Assembly: GCA_022650455.1 (NCBI GenBank)
Contig: JALCPO010000004.1
Coordinates: 1-64,000, forward strand
From: Oscillospiraceae bacterium
Lineage (GTDB): Bacteria > Bacillota > Clostridia > Oscillospirales > Acutalibacteraceae
DNA: 64,000 nucleotides
Direction: 5' to 3'
Positions 28,468 through 38,005 of the stretch are shown piece after piece. The notes below the pieces were generated by a model. That model searched no databases. It had not been told where the DNA came from and saw only the letters and a list, made by a program, of their open reading frames with translations. Every line of letters starts with the position of its first letter. Position 1 is the first letter of the stretch. A program made the translations under genes and the position numbers.

Positions 28468-29502
28468 TCAAGAATGCTTTTTGCGTTTCATGGCCGCAAA
28501 CACGGACTGCAGCACAATGAAGAAGCAGAGCAGGACGGAAAGCGCAATCCGGACCCACCAGCTGGAAAGCGTTCCCTGCGTCGTGATCAGAGACGAGATC
28601 GTGCCCTTGATCAGGGCGCCGAAGAAAGTGCCGATCGGCGTGCCGACGCCGCCGGTCAGCAGCGTTCCGCCGATCACGGAAGCGGAAATCGCGTCCATTT
28701 CAAACCCTTTCGCCTGCTCGACGAATCCGGCAAGGCTGTTCAGGCAGAACAGGAAACTGCCCAGGCCCGCCAAGAATCCGTCCAGCACATACGCCAGAAA
28801 TTTGGTCCGTTTCACATTCAGGCCCATCATCAGCGCGCTCTGCTGGTTTCCGCCGATCGCGTAGAGCTGGCGCCCGAATTTGCTGTATTTCATCATTACG
28901 ATGATCAGGATCAGGACAGCAAGCGCAATCACGACCGTCGGATAAATATAAGCCGGGTGAAATTTCCCTTTATTGCTGTAACTGCCGAAGGGCATGTAGA
29001 TCCGGCATTTTGCCCAGCTTTGAAACAGGCCGTTTTTGATGGAGATCATTTCCTTGCTTACGACTGCGGTGAGGCCGCGGCCGAAAAACATGCCGGCCAG
29101 CGTGACGATGAAAGGCTGAATATTCAAGTAGGAGATCAGGAATCCCTGCACCACGCCGAACGCAAGGCCGATCAGCAGCGCGGCAAGGACCGCCGCATAA
29201 GGGCTGACCCCCTTGTTTTCCATCAGGTCCGCCATAACCATGCACACCAAAGCAATCACGGAACCGACGGAAATGTCGATTCCTCCCGTGACCATCACGA
29301 TGGTGAGGCCGCAGCCGATCACGATCAGGCCGGCATTGCTGATGAGCAGGTTCAGGAACATCTGGGGCTTGCCGAAACCCTTGTCGCTGAAAACGACCAT
29401 ACCGGCTATGTACATGGCCAGAAACAGCCCGATGGTGATAATCAGGAGGAACGTGTTGCCGTTGAAGGTCCTTTTCTCTTTCCGCCGCTGTTTCATCCGC
29501 AA
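28468..29502 (-). CDS. sugar ABC transporter permease (RbsC/YjfF-like)
   Basis: GGIDISVGSVIALVCMVMADLME, IGGNQQSALMMGLNVKRTK, ASVIGGTLLTGGVGTPIGTFFGAL. Confidence 0.92.
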   Translation of the reverse strand: MRMKQRRKEKRTFNGNTFLLIITIGLFLAMYIAGMVVFSDKGFGKPQMFLNLLISNAGLIVIGCGLTIVMVTGGIDISVGSVIALVCMVMADLMENKGVSPYAAVLAALLIGLAFGVVQGFLISYLNIQPFIVTLAGMFFGRGLTAVVSKEMISIKNGLFQSWAKCRIYMPFGSYSNKGKFHPAYIYPTVVIALAVLILIIVMMKYSKFGRQLYAIGGNQQSALMMGLNVKRTKFLAYVLDGFLAGLGSFLFCLNSLAGFVEQAKGFEMDAISASVIGGTLLTGGVGTPIGTFFGALIKGTISSLITTQGTLSSWWVRIALSVLLCFFIVLQSVFAAMKRKKHS

Positions 29503-30581
29503 CTTCCCCCTTCCGCCGTCCGTCTTCTTCTGACCTTTCGCGCTTTCAGGAATTCCTGGAAGACCGGGCTCTGCAGCGTCACGATGATGACGACCGCGAT
29601 CGCCTTATAAACCGGAAGCTGGTCGCCGGACACATTCATCGCATACAACGTCGTGGTAAGGGCCTGTATCGTGAAGGCGCCGATCACGGAACCCATCAGC
29701 GAGAATTTGCCGCCGCCCAGAAAGTTTCCGCCCAGCGCAACCGCCAGGATGGCGTCCATTTCCAGGTTCAGCCCGATGTTGTTGGCGTCCGCCGAATAGA
29801 TGCGGCTGGACGCCACAATGCCCGCGACGCCTGCCAGCAGGCCGCAGAGGACATAAGTCAGGAACTGGATCATGGTGGAGTTGAGGCCCACAAGCCTGGA
29901 CGCGCTGCCGTTGATGCCGACGCTTTCAATCGAAAGGCCCAGCGCGGTCTTATTCAATACCAGATAAACAAGGAGCGCCGTGCCGATCGCGATGAAAATC
30001 GGGGTCGGAATCGGGCAGGAGGCGATATAGCCGCCGATCACCTGGTACGTTCCCACCCGGACGTATGTGATCTGCCCCTGCGTCACCAGCTGGGCGATGC
30101 CGCGCCCCGCGGTGAACAGGATCAGCGTGGCGACCATCGGCTGGATTTTCAGCCGGGCCACCAGGAATCCGTTGAACGCGCCGCACAGGGCGGAAGCTGC
30201 CAGCGCCGCGACGATGGCGAGAAGCAGCGGGTTCTGAAACGCATTGGTGGTCACCTTGCCGCCGGAAAGAATCTGGCAGCAGACCGCGGCCGCAACCGCC
30301 ATCACCGCGCCGACGCTGATATCCTGCCCGCCGGACGCCGCCGTGACCAGCGTCATGCCCACCGCGAGGATCACCAGCTCCGACGCGCGGTTGACCACGT
30401 CGACGATATAGCCGTACAGGACCCCGTTGCGGATGGAGATCTGAAAAAACGCGGGGGTCCGGATCACATTGATCAGCAGCACCACAAGGAGGCACACGAC
30501 CGGCAGGAACAGGCGGTTGGACGTTATCTTTTTCCAAACGGACGGTTTCGTTTCAGCCATCGTCCTCTCCCCCTCCCGCAA
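29493..30581 (-). CDS. sugar ABC transporter permease (RbsC/YtfT-like)
   Basis: GGQDISVGAVMAVAAAVC, ILAVALGGNFLGGGKFSLMGSVIGAF. Confidence 0.92.
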   Translation of the reverse strand: MREGERTMAETKPSVWKKITSNRLFLPVVCLLVVLLINVIRTPAFFQISIRNGVLYGYIVDVVNRASELVILAVGMTLVTAASGGQDISVGAVMAVAAAVCCQILSGGKVTTNAFQNPLLLAIVAALAASALCGAFNGFLVARLKIQPMVATLILFTAGRGIAQLVTQGQITYVRVGTYQVIGGYIASCPIPTPIFIAIGTALLVYLVLNKTALGLSIESVGINGSASRLVGLNSTMIQFLTYVLCGLLAGVAGIVASSRIYSADANNIGLNLEMDAILAVALGGNFLGGGKFSLMGSVIGAFTIQALTTTLYAMNVSGDQLPVYKAIAVVIIVTLQSPVFQEFLKARKVRRRRTAEGGSCG

Positions 30582-32082
30582 TCGTCTGCATCACAGTCTC
30601 CTGGTTCAGCTCGTCGCCCGAAAGCTCGCCGACCTTGCGCCCGTCGCGGAGCACGAGCATGCGGGAGCAGGTCCGCAGCATTTCTTCCACCTCGGCGGAA
30701 ATAAACGTGACCGCCATGCCCTGGTCCGCCAGGCTGAGGACCAGCTTCTGAATGGCCGTTTTGGTGCCGATGTCGATTCCCCGGGTGGGTTCATCCAAAA
30801 TCAGGTAGTCCGGATGGGTCAGCAGCCACCGCCCGATGATGACTTTCTGCTGGTTTCCGCCGGAAAGGCTTTTGACCGGCGTTTCGCGGCCGGCGGTCTT
30901 GATCTGCAGCAGGTCGATATATCGGTCCGCCGCCTCGTCCATCTCCCTGCGGCTCATCAAACGGCACATGCCCCGCTTTGCCTGCAGGGCAATAATGATG
31001 TTTTCCCGCACGGAAAGCTCCGCGATGATGCCGTCCCTCTGGCGGTTCTCCGGAAGGTATCCCATGCCGAGCTTCATGGCATCCAGGGGTTTGCTGATTT
31101 TTGCCTTTCTGCCCCTGACCATCAGTTTGCCGCAGTCGGGCCGGTCGGCCCCATAAAGGACACGCACCATTTCGGAACGCCCGGAGCCCAGCAGGCCCGT
31201 CAGGCCGACGACCTCCCCCTTGCGGATGTCCAGGTCGAAAGGCTTGATGGTTCCCCGGTGGCCCAGCTGCCGGGCGGAGATGACGGGCACCTTTTCCTCT
31301 TCAAACCGGTGCTCCGAGTGGGCCGATTTAATCTCCGCCAGGTCGTCGAGGTCCTTGCCGAGCATCTTTGCCACCAGCATGACGCGCGGCAGGTCTTTTG
31401 TCTCGTACTCCCCCACGAACCCGCCGTTGCGCAGAACCGTGATGCGGTCGCAGACCGCGTAGACCTGCTCCAGAAAATGCGTGACGAAGAGAATGCCCAC
31501 GCCCTCGGCTTTCAATTTCCGCATCAACGCGAACAGCTTCTCCACCTCATCGTCGTCCAGGGACGAAGTCGGTTCATCCAGAATCAGCACTTTACATCTC
31601 ATATCCACGGCGCGGGCAATGGCGATCATCTGCTGAATAGCCAGGGAACACTCTTCCAGCATTGCCGCGGGCGCCACGGGAATCTCCAGGCTCTTCAGCA
31701 GCGCCTCGGATTTCCGGTTCATGGTTTTCCAGTCGATCATACCGAACCTTCTCGGCTCCCGGCCGAGAAACAGGTTTTCCGCGACGGTCAGGTTCGGGCA
31801 GAGGTTCACCTCCTGGTAAACGGTGCTGATGCCGTTTGCCTGGGCTTCCTGGGGGGAATGGTTGACGATCGGCCGGGCGGCCCCATCCATGCGGATCTCA
31901 CCGGATTCCAGCTGATAAACGCCGGTCAGCACTTTGATCAGCGTGGACTTTCCGGCGCCGTTTTCTCCCATCAGCGCGTGAATCTCCCCTTTTCGGAGGG
32001 TAAACTGCACATGCTGCAATGCCAAAACGCCGGGGAAGGATTTGCTGATGTCTTTCATTGTCAGAAGGATCTTTTGATTCAT
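30553..32082 (-). CDS. sugar ABC transporter ATP-binding protein (RbsA/YtfR-like)
   Basis: Two ABC modules: MGENGAGKSTLIKVLTGVY and SLSGGNQQKVIIGRWL..LILDEPTRGIDIGTK; start at 32082. Confidence 0.95.
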   Translation of the reverse strand: MNQKILLTMKDISKSFPGVLALQHVQFTLRKGEIHALMGENGAGKSTLIKVLTGVYQLESGEIRMDGAARPIVNHSPQEAQANGISTVYQEVNLCPNLTVAENLFLGREPRRFGMIDWKTMNRKSEALLKSLEIPVAPAAMLEECSLAIQQMIAIARAVDMRCKVLILDEPTSSLDDDEVEKLFALMRKLKAEGVGILFVTHFLEQVYAVCDRITVLRNGGFVGEYETKDLPRVMLVAKMLGKDLDDLAEIKSAHSEHRFEEEKVPVISARQLGHRGTIKPFDLDIRKGEVVGLTGLLGSGRSEMVRVLYGADRPDCGKLMVRGRKAKISKPLDAMKLGMGYLPENRQRDGIIAELSVRENIIIALQAKRGMCRLMSRREMDEAADRYIDLLQIKTAGRETPVKSLSGGNQQKVIIGRWLLTHPDYLILDEPTRGIDIGTKTAIQKLVLSLADQGMAVTFISAEVEEMLRTCSRMLVLRDGRKVGELSGDELNQETVMQTIAGGGEDDG

Positions 32083-32283
32083 TGAGCGTTTCACCTGCTT
32101 TCTGATCGTTCCGGCGTCCCGGGAAGCCGGCCGGTAGAAAACCGGCGCGATACGGATTCCCCCGCCCGGATTTCCGGGGCGGGGCGGCGGCAGTCTCCGC
32201 ACGGTATCCTGCCGGCGCCCCGGGGAGTTTCCATATCACGCCGATGAGAAAAAGGGACTGCCGATCCGTAAAATTACCGCCGG

Positions 32284-33393
32284 TCAGTACGCGCGGCCTT
32301 TGATGACATCCTGCGTCACGACCGTCACGTCGAATTTTCCCGTTCCGGCCGACACGGATTTCACGGTGTCGTCGGCGGCGAACATTTTTTCATCCACATA
32401 CGCTTTTTTGTCAACATTCCCGTTTTTCTTGAGCTTTTCGATGATGTTCTGCACACGGGGGCCGTGCAGCGGATTGCACTCGGTATCGAGGGCGATTTCG
32501 CCGCTGAGCACTTTGTTCAGGCCGGCTTTGGTGGAGTCGAAGGAAAGGACCATGATCTCGCCCTTATCGGTGCCGACCTTCTTCCCGGCCGCCTTGATCG
32601 CGTCGATCGCGCCGAACGCCTCGTTGTCGTTCTCGCAGTAGACAACGTCGATGTTGCTGTGCTGTTTCAGCACGGATTCCATCACTTCCTGCCCTTTGGC
32701 CTGCGTAAATTCGCCGGTCTGCTGGGCGACGAGCTTCCAGTTGGAATTTTTCTTGACGCCCGCTTCCAGCGCCTCCGTACGGCCGATCTGGGCGGAAGCA
32801 CCGATGGTGCCCTGGATGTCGACGATATTGATCGTGTCCTTGTCCCTGCCCTTCGACTTGAAGAAGTCTTCCATCCACGCGACGGCTTTGTCGCCCTCGG
32901 CGCGGAAGTTGGAGCCGACCCACGCGGTGTACAGGCTGTCATCTTTTACGTTGACCATACGGTCGACGATGATGACGGGGATATCGGCGTCCTTTGCCTC
33001 CTGAAGCACCGTGTCCCAGCCGGTTTCCGTAACGGGCGCCAGCACGATGTAATCGACTTCCTGCTGAATGAAGTTGCGGATCGCCGTGATCTGGTTTTCC
33101 TGTTTCTGCTGGGCGTCGTCAAAGATGAGCTTGAACCCGTTCGCGTCCGTAAAAGTGCCTTTCATGGACTCGGAATTCGCGGTGCGCCAGTCGGACTCCG
33201 CGCCGACCTGGGAAAAGCCTACCGTAACGGTTCCCCCGGATTTCTTTTCCGCGCTGCCCGTCTGGGACTCTCCGCCCGCCGAAACGGCGGCCGGAGATTT
33301 GCTGCCGGCGGAGGTCCCGCCGTTGCAGCCGGCAGCGCCGACGAGCATGGCCGCACACAAGAGCAGCCCGATTACTTTTCGTCCCGTTTTCAT
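32284..33393 (-). CDS. sugar ABC transporter substrate-binding lipoprotein (YtfQ-like)
   Basis: Lipobox LVGAAGC; TVGFSQVGAESDWRTANSESMKGTF, YIVLAPVTETGWDTVLQEAKDADIPVIIVDR. Confidence 0.93.
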   Translation of the reverse strand: MKTGRKVIGLLLCAAMLVGAAGCNGGTSAGSKSPAAVSAGGESQTGSAEKKSGGTVTVGFSQVGAESDWRTANSESMKGTFTDANGFKLIFDDAQQKQENQITAIRNFIQQEVDYIVLAPVTETGWDTVLQEAKDADIPVIIVDRMVNVKDDSLYTAWVGSNFRAEGDKAVAWMEDFFKSKGRDKDTINIVDIQGTIGASAQIGRTEALEAGVKKNSNWKLVAQQTGEFTQAKGQEVMESVLKQHSNIDVVYCENDNEAFGAIDAIKAAGKKVGTDKGEIMVLSFDSTKAGLNKVLSGEIALDTECNPLHGPRVQNIIEKLKKNGNVDKKAYVDEKMFAADDTVKSVSAGTGKFDVTVVTQDVIKGRAY

Positions 33394-33469
33394 TTACAAA
33401 TCCTCCTTTGTAAATTGGATACGCTTGGCAAGATTTTACTTGTTTCCCAGTGTATCGTCCCACATCCAA

Positions 33470-33500
33470 AAAAGCAACGGGATTTTGCCGTTGCTTTGTG
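33470..33500 (-). terminator. Terminator between the histidine kinase and substrate-binding protein genes
   Basis: AAAGCAACGGCAAAATCCCGTTGCTTTTTT on the minus strand. Confidence 0.8.
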
Positions 33501-33568
33501 CATATTTTTTTGAATTTTTCTTTTACAGGCCCGGCGGAGGAATTTATTTTTGAAGAAAGGGAAATTTT

Positions 33569-35041
33569 TTACGCTTTTTTCCGTAAGGGAATCCTTACGA
33601 TAAAAGCCGTCCCCTTCCCCGGAGCGCTCGTAAACGACAGTCCGTACGACTCCCCGTAATGCAGGCGCAGCCGCTCGTCCACGTTGGCCAGGCCGAACCC
33701 TCTCCGGGACGTGCCGTTCTCCCGCTTGACCGCTTTCCGCAGTTCGTCCTGCTCCCGCTCCGTCATGCCGACGCCGTCGTCGCTGACCGTAAAAACGACT
33801 TCATTTCCGCGCCGGTGGCCGTCGACCGTGATCTTCCCCCCGCGGCGCTTGTTCTTGATCCCATGGTACAGGGCGTTTTCGACCAGCGGCTGCAGCGTCA
33901 GCTTCAGAATCCGGTATTGGGAAAGCTCCTCATCCACCCGGATCTCGTAATCGAGGATGTCCCGGTAGCGGATTTTCTGAATTTCCAGGTAGCTGGAAAT
34001 ATGGCGGGTTTCCTCGTCGATCGTGATGAAATCCCTGCCCTCACTCAGCATGCTGCGGAAAAATTTGGAAAGGGATGCCACCATTGCAACGACCTGCTCA
34101 TCCTGGCCGCCTTCCGCCAGCCAGACGATGGCGTCCAGCGTGTTATAAAGAAAATGGGGGTTGATCTGCTCCTGCAGCAGCTGCAGCTCCATAACCCTGC
34201 GCCGGTTCTGCTCTTCCTTGATGTTTTCAATCAGGCGGCCGATTTCGCTCTGCATATTGTTGAAGCTCTCCGCCAGAATTTCCACCTCGTCGGTGGCCCG
34301 GACCGTCGTGGTCTCCGTAAAGTCGCCCTTTGCCACGCGCTCGGTCGCCCTGCAGAGCTTTCGGATGGGATCGGCCACGCTTTTCGTAATGCTGCGGCTC
34401 ACGAGCAGATTCAGCAGGACGATGCCGATCAGCAAAACGATGCTGATGCGCACCGCCGTCTGCCCCTGGGTCGTCAGCCCGTTCTGGACCTCCTGAAAAT
34501 TCAGGGCTTCCCGGTACACGTAATTCTGAATCTGCGTCTGAATATCGGCCGTCAGGATATAGACGCCGAGCTGCAGCTTGTCGATGCTGTCGTCATAGGT
34601 CCCCCCGTTCTCGATATTCGCGTCGATCTCGCCCACCACGATTTTCAAACGGTCCAGGCAGTGCAGGATCCAGCGGATATTCCCCGCATTGGCCGCCCCT
34701 TCCGTATGGCCCGCCATGCTCTGAAAGGTGCCGCGCGCGTCCGCAATCAGCGGGTACGGGTTTTTCAACTGCTCCCAGCCCGCGGGTCGCTTGTCCTCCG
34801 GCATGCTGTAAATCTGCCGGTACGTCTTGGACCCGATCACTTCCCGGTACATGACATAGTCGATGTCCCGTTTCAAATACCCGCTGTACGTGTTGGCCTC
34901 GTCGATGTTCCGGACCATCTGGCTGTAGGCGTTGCAGAATTCCATCAGGGAAAAGAGCAGGTAGACGACCAGGATCGCCAGCGGGACAATCATGAGCACC
35001 GACATAAAGTTCAGGCGTTTCCCCAAAGACCAGTGTCTCAT
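33569..35041 (-). CDS. sensor histidine kinase (YesM-like)
   Basis: HAMP, LQEQINPHFLYNTLDAIVWLAEGG, FTVSDDGVGM, GFGLANVDERLRLHYG. Confidence 0.93.
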   Translation of the reverse strand: MRHWSLGKRLNFMSVLMIVPLAILVVYLLFSLMEFCNAYSQMVRNIDEANTYSGYLKRDIDYVMYREVIGSKTYRQIYSMPEDKRPAGWEQLKNPYPLIADARGTFQSMAGHTEGAANAGNIRWILHCLDRLKIVVGEIDANIENGGTYDDSIDKLQLGVYILTADIQTQIQNYVYREALNFQEVQNGLTTQGQTAVRISIVLLIGIVLLNLLVSRSITKSVADPIRKLCRATERVAKGDFTETTTVRATDEVEILAESFNNMQSEIGRLIENIKEEQNRRRVMELQLLQEQINPHFLYNTLDAIVWLAEGGQDEQVVAMVASLSKFFRSMLSEGRDFITIDEETRHISSYLEIQKIRYRDILDYEIRVDEELSQYRILKLTLQPLVENALYHGIKNKRRGGKITVDGHRRGNEVVFTVSDDGVGMTEREQDELRKAVKRENGTSRRGFGLANVDERLRLHYGESYGLSFTSAPGKGTAFIVRIPLRKKA

Positions 35042-36669
35042 TTTTCGCTCCCCCCGCTGCGCGTCCGGTATTCCCTGGGCGTACAGCCCACGGATTTTTT
35101 AAACAGATAACCGAAATAGTGCGGGTCTTTATATCCCACCCGGTACGCGATCTCGGTGGAATTCAAGTGGGAGCACATCAGCAGCTCCCTCGCCTTTTCC
35201 AGGCGGATGTCCGTCAGATACTCCACAAACGTACGGTTCATTCCCTTCCGGAAGATGCTGCTGAAATAGCTCGGGCTGAGATTGACCCGGTTTGCCACCG
35301 TATTCAGGGAGATCGCGTCGTCCGAATAATGCGCGTCTATGTATTCGCGTGCGTCCTGCAGCAGGCGGCCGTATCTCTGCTCCGCCTGCTCGTCCCGCCT
35401 GCGCATCGCTTCGGCGAACATCTTCTTCAGATAGGATTTGACCCCGCCGGTGGAGTGAAACTCCCGGATGACGCTGTTGACGTCCACCAGGCGGCCGGGG
35501 ACCGGCGTTTCATCCAGCCCCAGGCCCTTCAGAAAGTTGCGGGTGGAAACATAACAGTCCATCACGATATACTGGCGGAAAATCACGGACTGGCAGTTCT
35601 GTTCCCCAACGCTCTTAAAAAGTTCCTCGACAAACCCGTCGATTTCATCCCGCACGCCGCTTTTCAGAAAGTCGTCGACCGTTTTTTGGCTGAGCCTGGT
35701 CGTATCGATGGCGTGGACATCCAGATGTTCACGGCTTCCGGTCAAAATCGCGTCCAAACGGTCAAACGGCAAAATCCGGTTCCCGTCCGTAAAGAACCTG
35801 CCGGAAAAGGCCTTGCTGGCCTCCCGGTAGGAATCCGGCAGCTCATTGAGGCGGCCGGCCGGATTGCTCAGGCCGCCGAACCAGCCCAGATCCGGGAAGC
35901 CGGCCGTAACCGCGCGAATCGTCTTTTCCGTCTCCGCCCGCAGCCGCCCGATCTCATCTTCCGACTCCCCCAGAAAAATCAGTACCCAGCCGTCCACTTC
36001 GTACCCGAACACCATGAGGCGCTCCAGCCGGCCCCACGCATCCTCCAGCTTCTTCCGGCAGGCTTCCACCTGTTCCGAATACTGCATGGGGTGTTCCAGC
36101 GGGATCAGCTTGAACAGCAGAACCTGATAAAACGAAGCGGCAAAATCCAGCCCGAGGGCGTTTCCCCGCTCGATCGCTTCCCGAAAGCTGACGCGGCCGG
36201 TGACGACATCGTGAAACAGGCGCTGTTTTTCCAGGGCCGTGCGTTCTTCCATCTCTTCATGATATTTGCGCCGGGCGATTTCTTCCGCCTGCTCTTTCCG
36301 GATGCCGTCCGCCACCTTGGAGACCGCTTCCAGAAGGACCTTTGCCGTCACCGGTTTCAGCAGGTAATCCGTCACGCCGATATGGATCGCGCTCTTGGCA
36401 TACGCAAAGTCACTGTATCCGCTCAGGATGATGATTTTGGTCTTCGGAAACTCTTTTTTGACGAGCGCGCTCAATTCCAGCCCGTCCATAAACGGCATCC
36501 GGATATCCGTAAGAAGAATGTCCGGTTTTGTCTTTTTGATCAGCGGATACGCGGTTTCCCCGTCGCTTGCCTCGCCGACGAACCGGTATCCTTCCTTCTC
36601 CCACGCAATATTGTTCTTGATGCCGCTGCGCACAACGATCTCGTCTTCCACGAGAAAAACCCGAATCAT
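35038..36669 (-). CDS. AraC-family response regulator (YesN-like)
   Basis: MIRVFLVEDEIVVRSGIKNNI receiver; AraC HTH LSPSYFSSIFRKGMNRTFVEYLTDIRLEKARELL. Confidence 0.94.
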   Translation of the reverse strand: MIRVFLVEDEIVVRSGIKNNIAWEKEGYRFVGEASDGETAYPLIKKTKPDILLTDIRMPFMDGLELSALVKKEFPKTKIIILSGYSDFAYAKSAIHIGVTDYLLKPVTAKVLLEAVSKVADGIRKEQAEEIARRKYHEEMEERTALEKQRLFHDVVTGRVSFREAIERGNALGLDFAASFYQVLLFKLIPLEHPMQYSEQVEACRKKLEDAWGRLERLMVFGYEVDGWVLIFLGESEDEIGRLRAETEKTIRAVTAGFPDLGWFGGLSNPAGRLNELPDSYREASKAFSGRFFTDGNRILPFDRLDAILTGSREHLDVHAIDTTRLSQKTVDDFLKSGVRDEIDGFVEELFKSVGEQNCQSVIFRQYIVMDCYVSTRNFLKGLGLDETPVPGRLVDVNSVIREFHSTGGVKSYLKKMFAEAMRRRDEQAEQRYGRLLQDAREYIDAHYSDDAISLNTVANRVNLSPSYFSSIFRKGMNRTFVEYLTDIRLEKARELLMCSHLNSTEIAYRVGYKDPHYFGYLFKKSVGCTPREYRTRSGGSEK

Positions 36670-36789
36670 ACGCACTCCGCCCCCTGTTTTTTCCGGTACA
36701 TCCGTTTGACCTGCCGCATCGGTTTTCTGTTCCTTCATTATAATACGGAAAGCAGAAAAAAGCAGGGCGATTTTGCAGACGGACCGCCC

Positions 36790-37310
36790 GAATCTGCTGA
36801 TAAAAAAGCAGGCCGGGCGCCGGCGGGCGTTTGTTCACATCGATCATGACGAGCGGCCAGAGGAAATCGTTCCAGTGGTGGGAAACGGAAATCAGGCCGA
36901 ACGCGTAGCCGGGCCGAAGGTTCTTTTGTTTTTCGCTGTGTCTGCTGTTTTTTTGCAGGGCTGCAGGTAACCTTCGGCTTCCTTTCGGGCGCCGCCCATC
37001 GCCTGCTCCACACTCTTGGTGCCGGTCCGCGCATTTTGAACGTTGTCCTCGACGGCCTTCGTCTCTTTCCCGTTTTCGTGGGCGGAAAGCTCGGCGGCCG
37101 CCGTCGTCATGGAGATGGACGGCGTGAAGAAACGGCCGGATGCGGGAAATCGTTTCCGGGATGTCCCAGCCGCAGACGTTTGCGTGCCCGACGTCCAGCA
37201 GGCACCCGATTTCACCGCCGAAGCTTTCGATAAAGCGGGCGGCAACCCCGGTCCCGCTCCGGCCGTACCTCTTCCTAAAATCAGCAAAACAGGCGGCAAT
37301 TTCATAAAAT
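36790..37310 (-). pseudogene. Mosaic of remnants: TIM-barrel sugar isomerase, possible ABC solute-binding-protein C-terminus, MalG-type permease C-terminus
   Basis: Minus-strand frames encode RYGRSGTGVAARFIESFGGEIGCLLDVGHANVCGWDIPETISRIRPFLHAVHLHDD; DNVQNARTGTKSVEQAMGGARKEAEGYLQ; GYAFGLISVSHHWNDFLWPLVMIDVNKRP; none complete. Confidence 0.65.
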
Positions 37311-37372
37311 ACGGTTATATTCTCTTGAAAATTATGGTATGATAACCATCAAGGAAAGGATGGTGGCTGAGT

Positions 37373-37597
37373 ATGCCGCGCGGACGAAAAAAATCGACCC
37401 TTCAGACATGGAAAGAGCAAATATCCAAGATCGACGACGAAATTGCCAAGCATGAAGACAAAATCAAGCAGCTGGAATCCAGGAAAAAAGAACTGCTGGA
37501 TTTAAAAAAGAAACAGGAACTGAACGAACTCTATACGAAAATCAAGGAAAGCGGAAAAACCGTCGACGAAGTCCTCAAGCTTCTGGATGAACCGTAA
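37373..37597 (+). CDS. 74-aa predicted coiled-coil protein
   Basis: MPRGRKKSTLQTWKEQISKIDDEIAKHEDKIKQLESRKKELLDLKKK..; followed by a terminator. Confidence 0.65.
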   Translation: MPRGRKKSTLQTWKEQISKIDDEIAKHEDKIKQLESRKKELLDLKKKQELNELYTKIKESGKTVDEVLKLLDEP

Positions 37598-37599
37598 CA

Positions 37600-37640
37600 G
37601 AAAATCGGCTGCCGTTGGACGGCAGCCGATTTTCCTTTGA
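37600..37640 (+). terminator. Terminator after the coiled-coil ORF
   Basis: AAAATCGGCTGCCGTTGGACGGCAGCCGATTTTCCTTT. Confidence 0.85.
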
Positions 37641-37705
37641 TTTTTTCTCTCCGCAGGACGATGCCCGGCCGGAGAATGGGCGGCGCCGAGATAAACTCCC
37701 GCTTT

Positions 37706-37739
37706 CCGGACAAACTACCCCCGAAAGGGGGATAGCCGG
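37706..37739 (+). promoter_or_regulatory. SD-sequestering hairpin directly 5' of a small ORF
   Basis: CCGG-acaaa-CTA-CCCCC-GAAA-GGGGG-a-TAG-CCGG then ATG. Confidence 0.6.
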
Positions 37740-37889
37740 ATGGAAAACAAAAAAAGGAAGGAATTTCCGCCCGACCTGGACAAAGTTCAAAAGACGCTCG
37801 GAGTCGCGTGGCAGGAACCGCCCAAAAAGGGAACACCCGACGATTCCATAAAAACGGAGCATCCAAAGGCAAAAGGCCCGACCCTTTGA
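37740..37889 (+). CDS. 49-aa small protein MENKKRKEFPPDLDKVQKTLGVAWQEPPKKGTPDDSIKTEHPKAKGPTL
   Basis: Manual translation; SD GGGGGAT, ATG at 37740, followed by a terminator; absent from the ORF track. Confidence 0.55.
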   Translation: MENKKRKEFPPDLDKVQKTLGVAWQEPPKKGTPDDSIKTEHPKAKGPTL

Positions 37890-37928
37890 CTTCGTTTTCC
37901 GGGAATTTTCGAACTGCCTGCAAAGAAA

Positions 37929-37960
37929 AAAGCTTCCCACCGGATGGGAAGCTTTTTAAT
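37929..37960. terminator. Bidirectional terminator
   Basis: AAAAAGCTTCCCACCGGATGGGAAGCTTTTT. Confidence 0.85.
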
Positions 37961-38005
37961 ATCTGCGGGACGAAAGGCCCGCTCCTGCCGTTATGCGGCG
38001 GGAGC

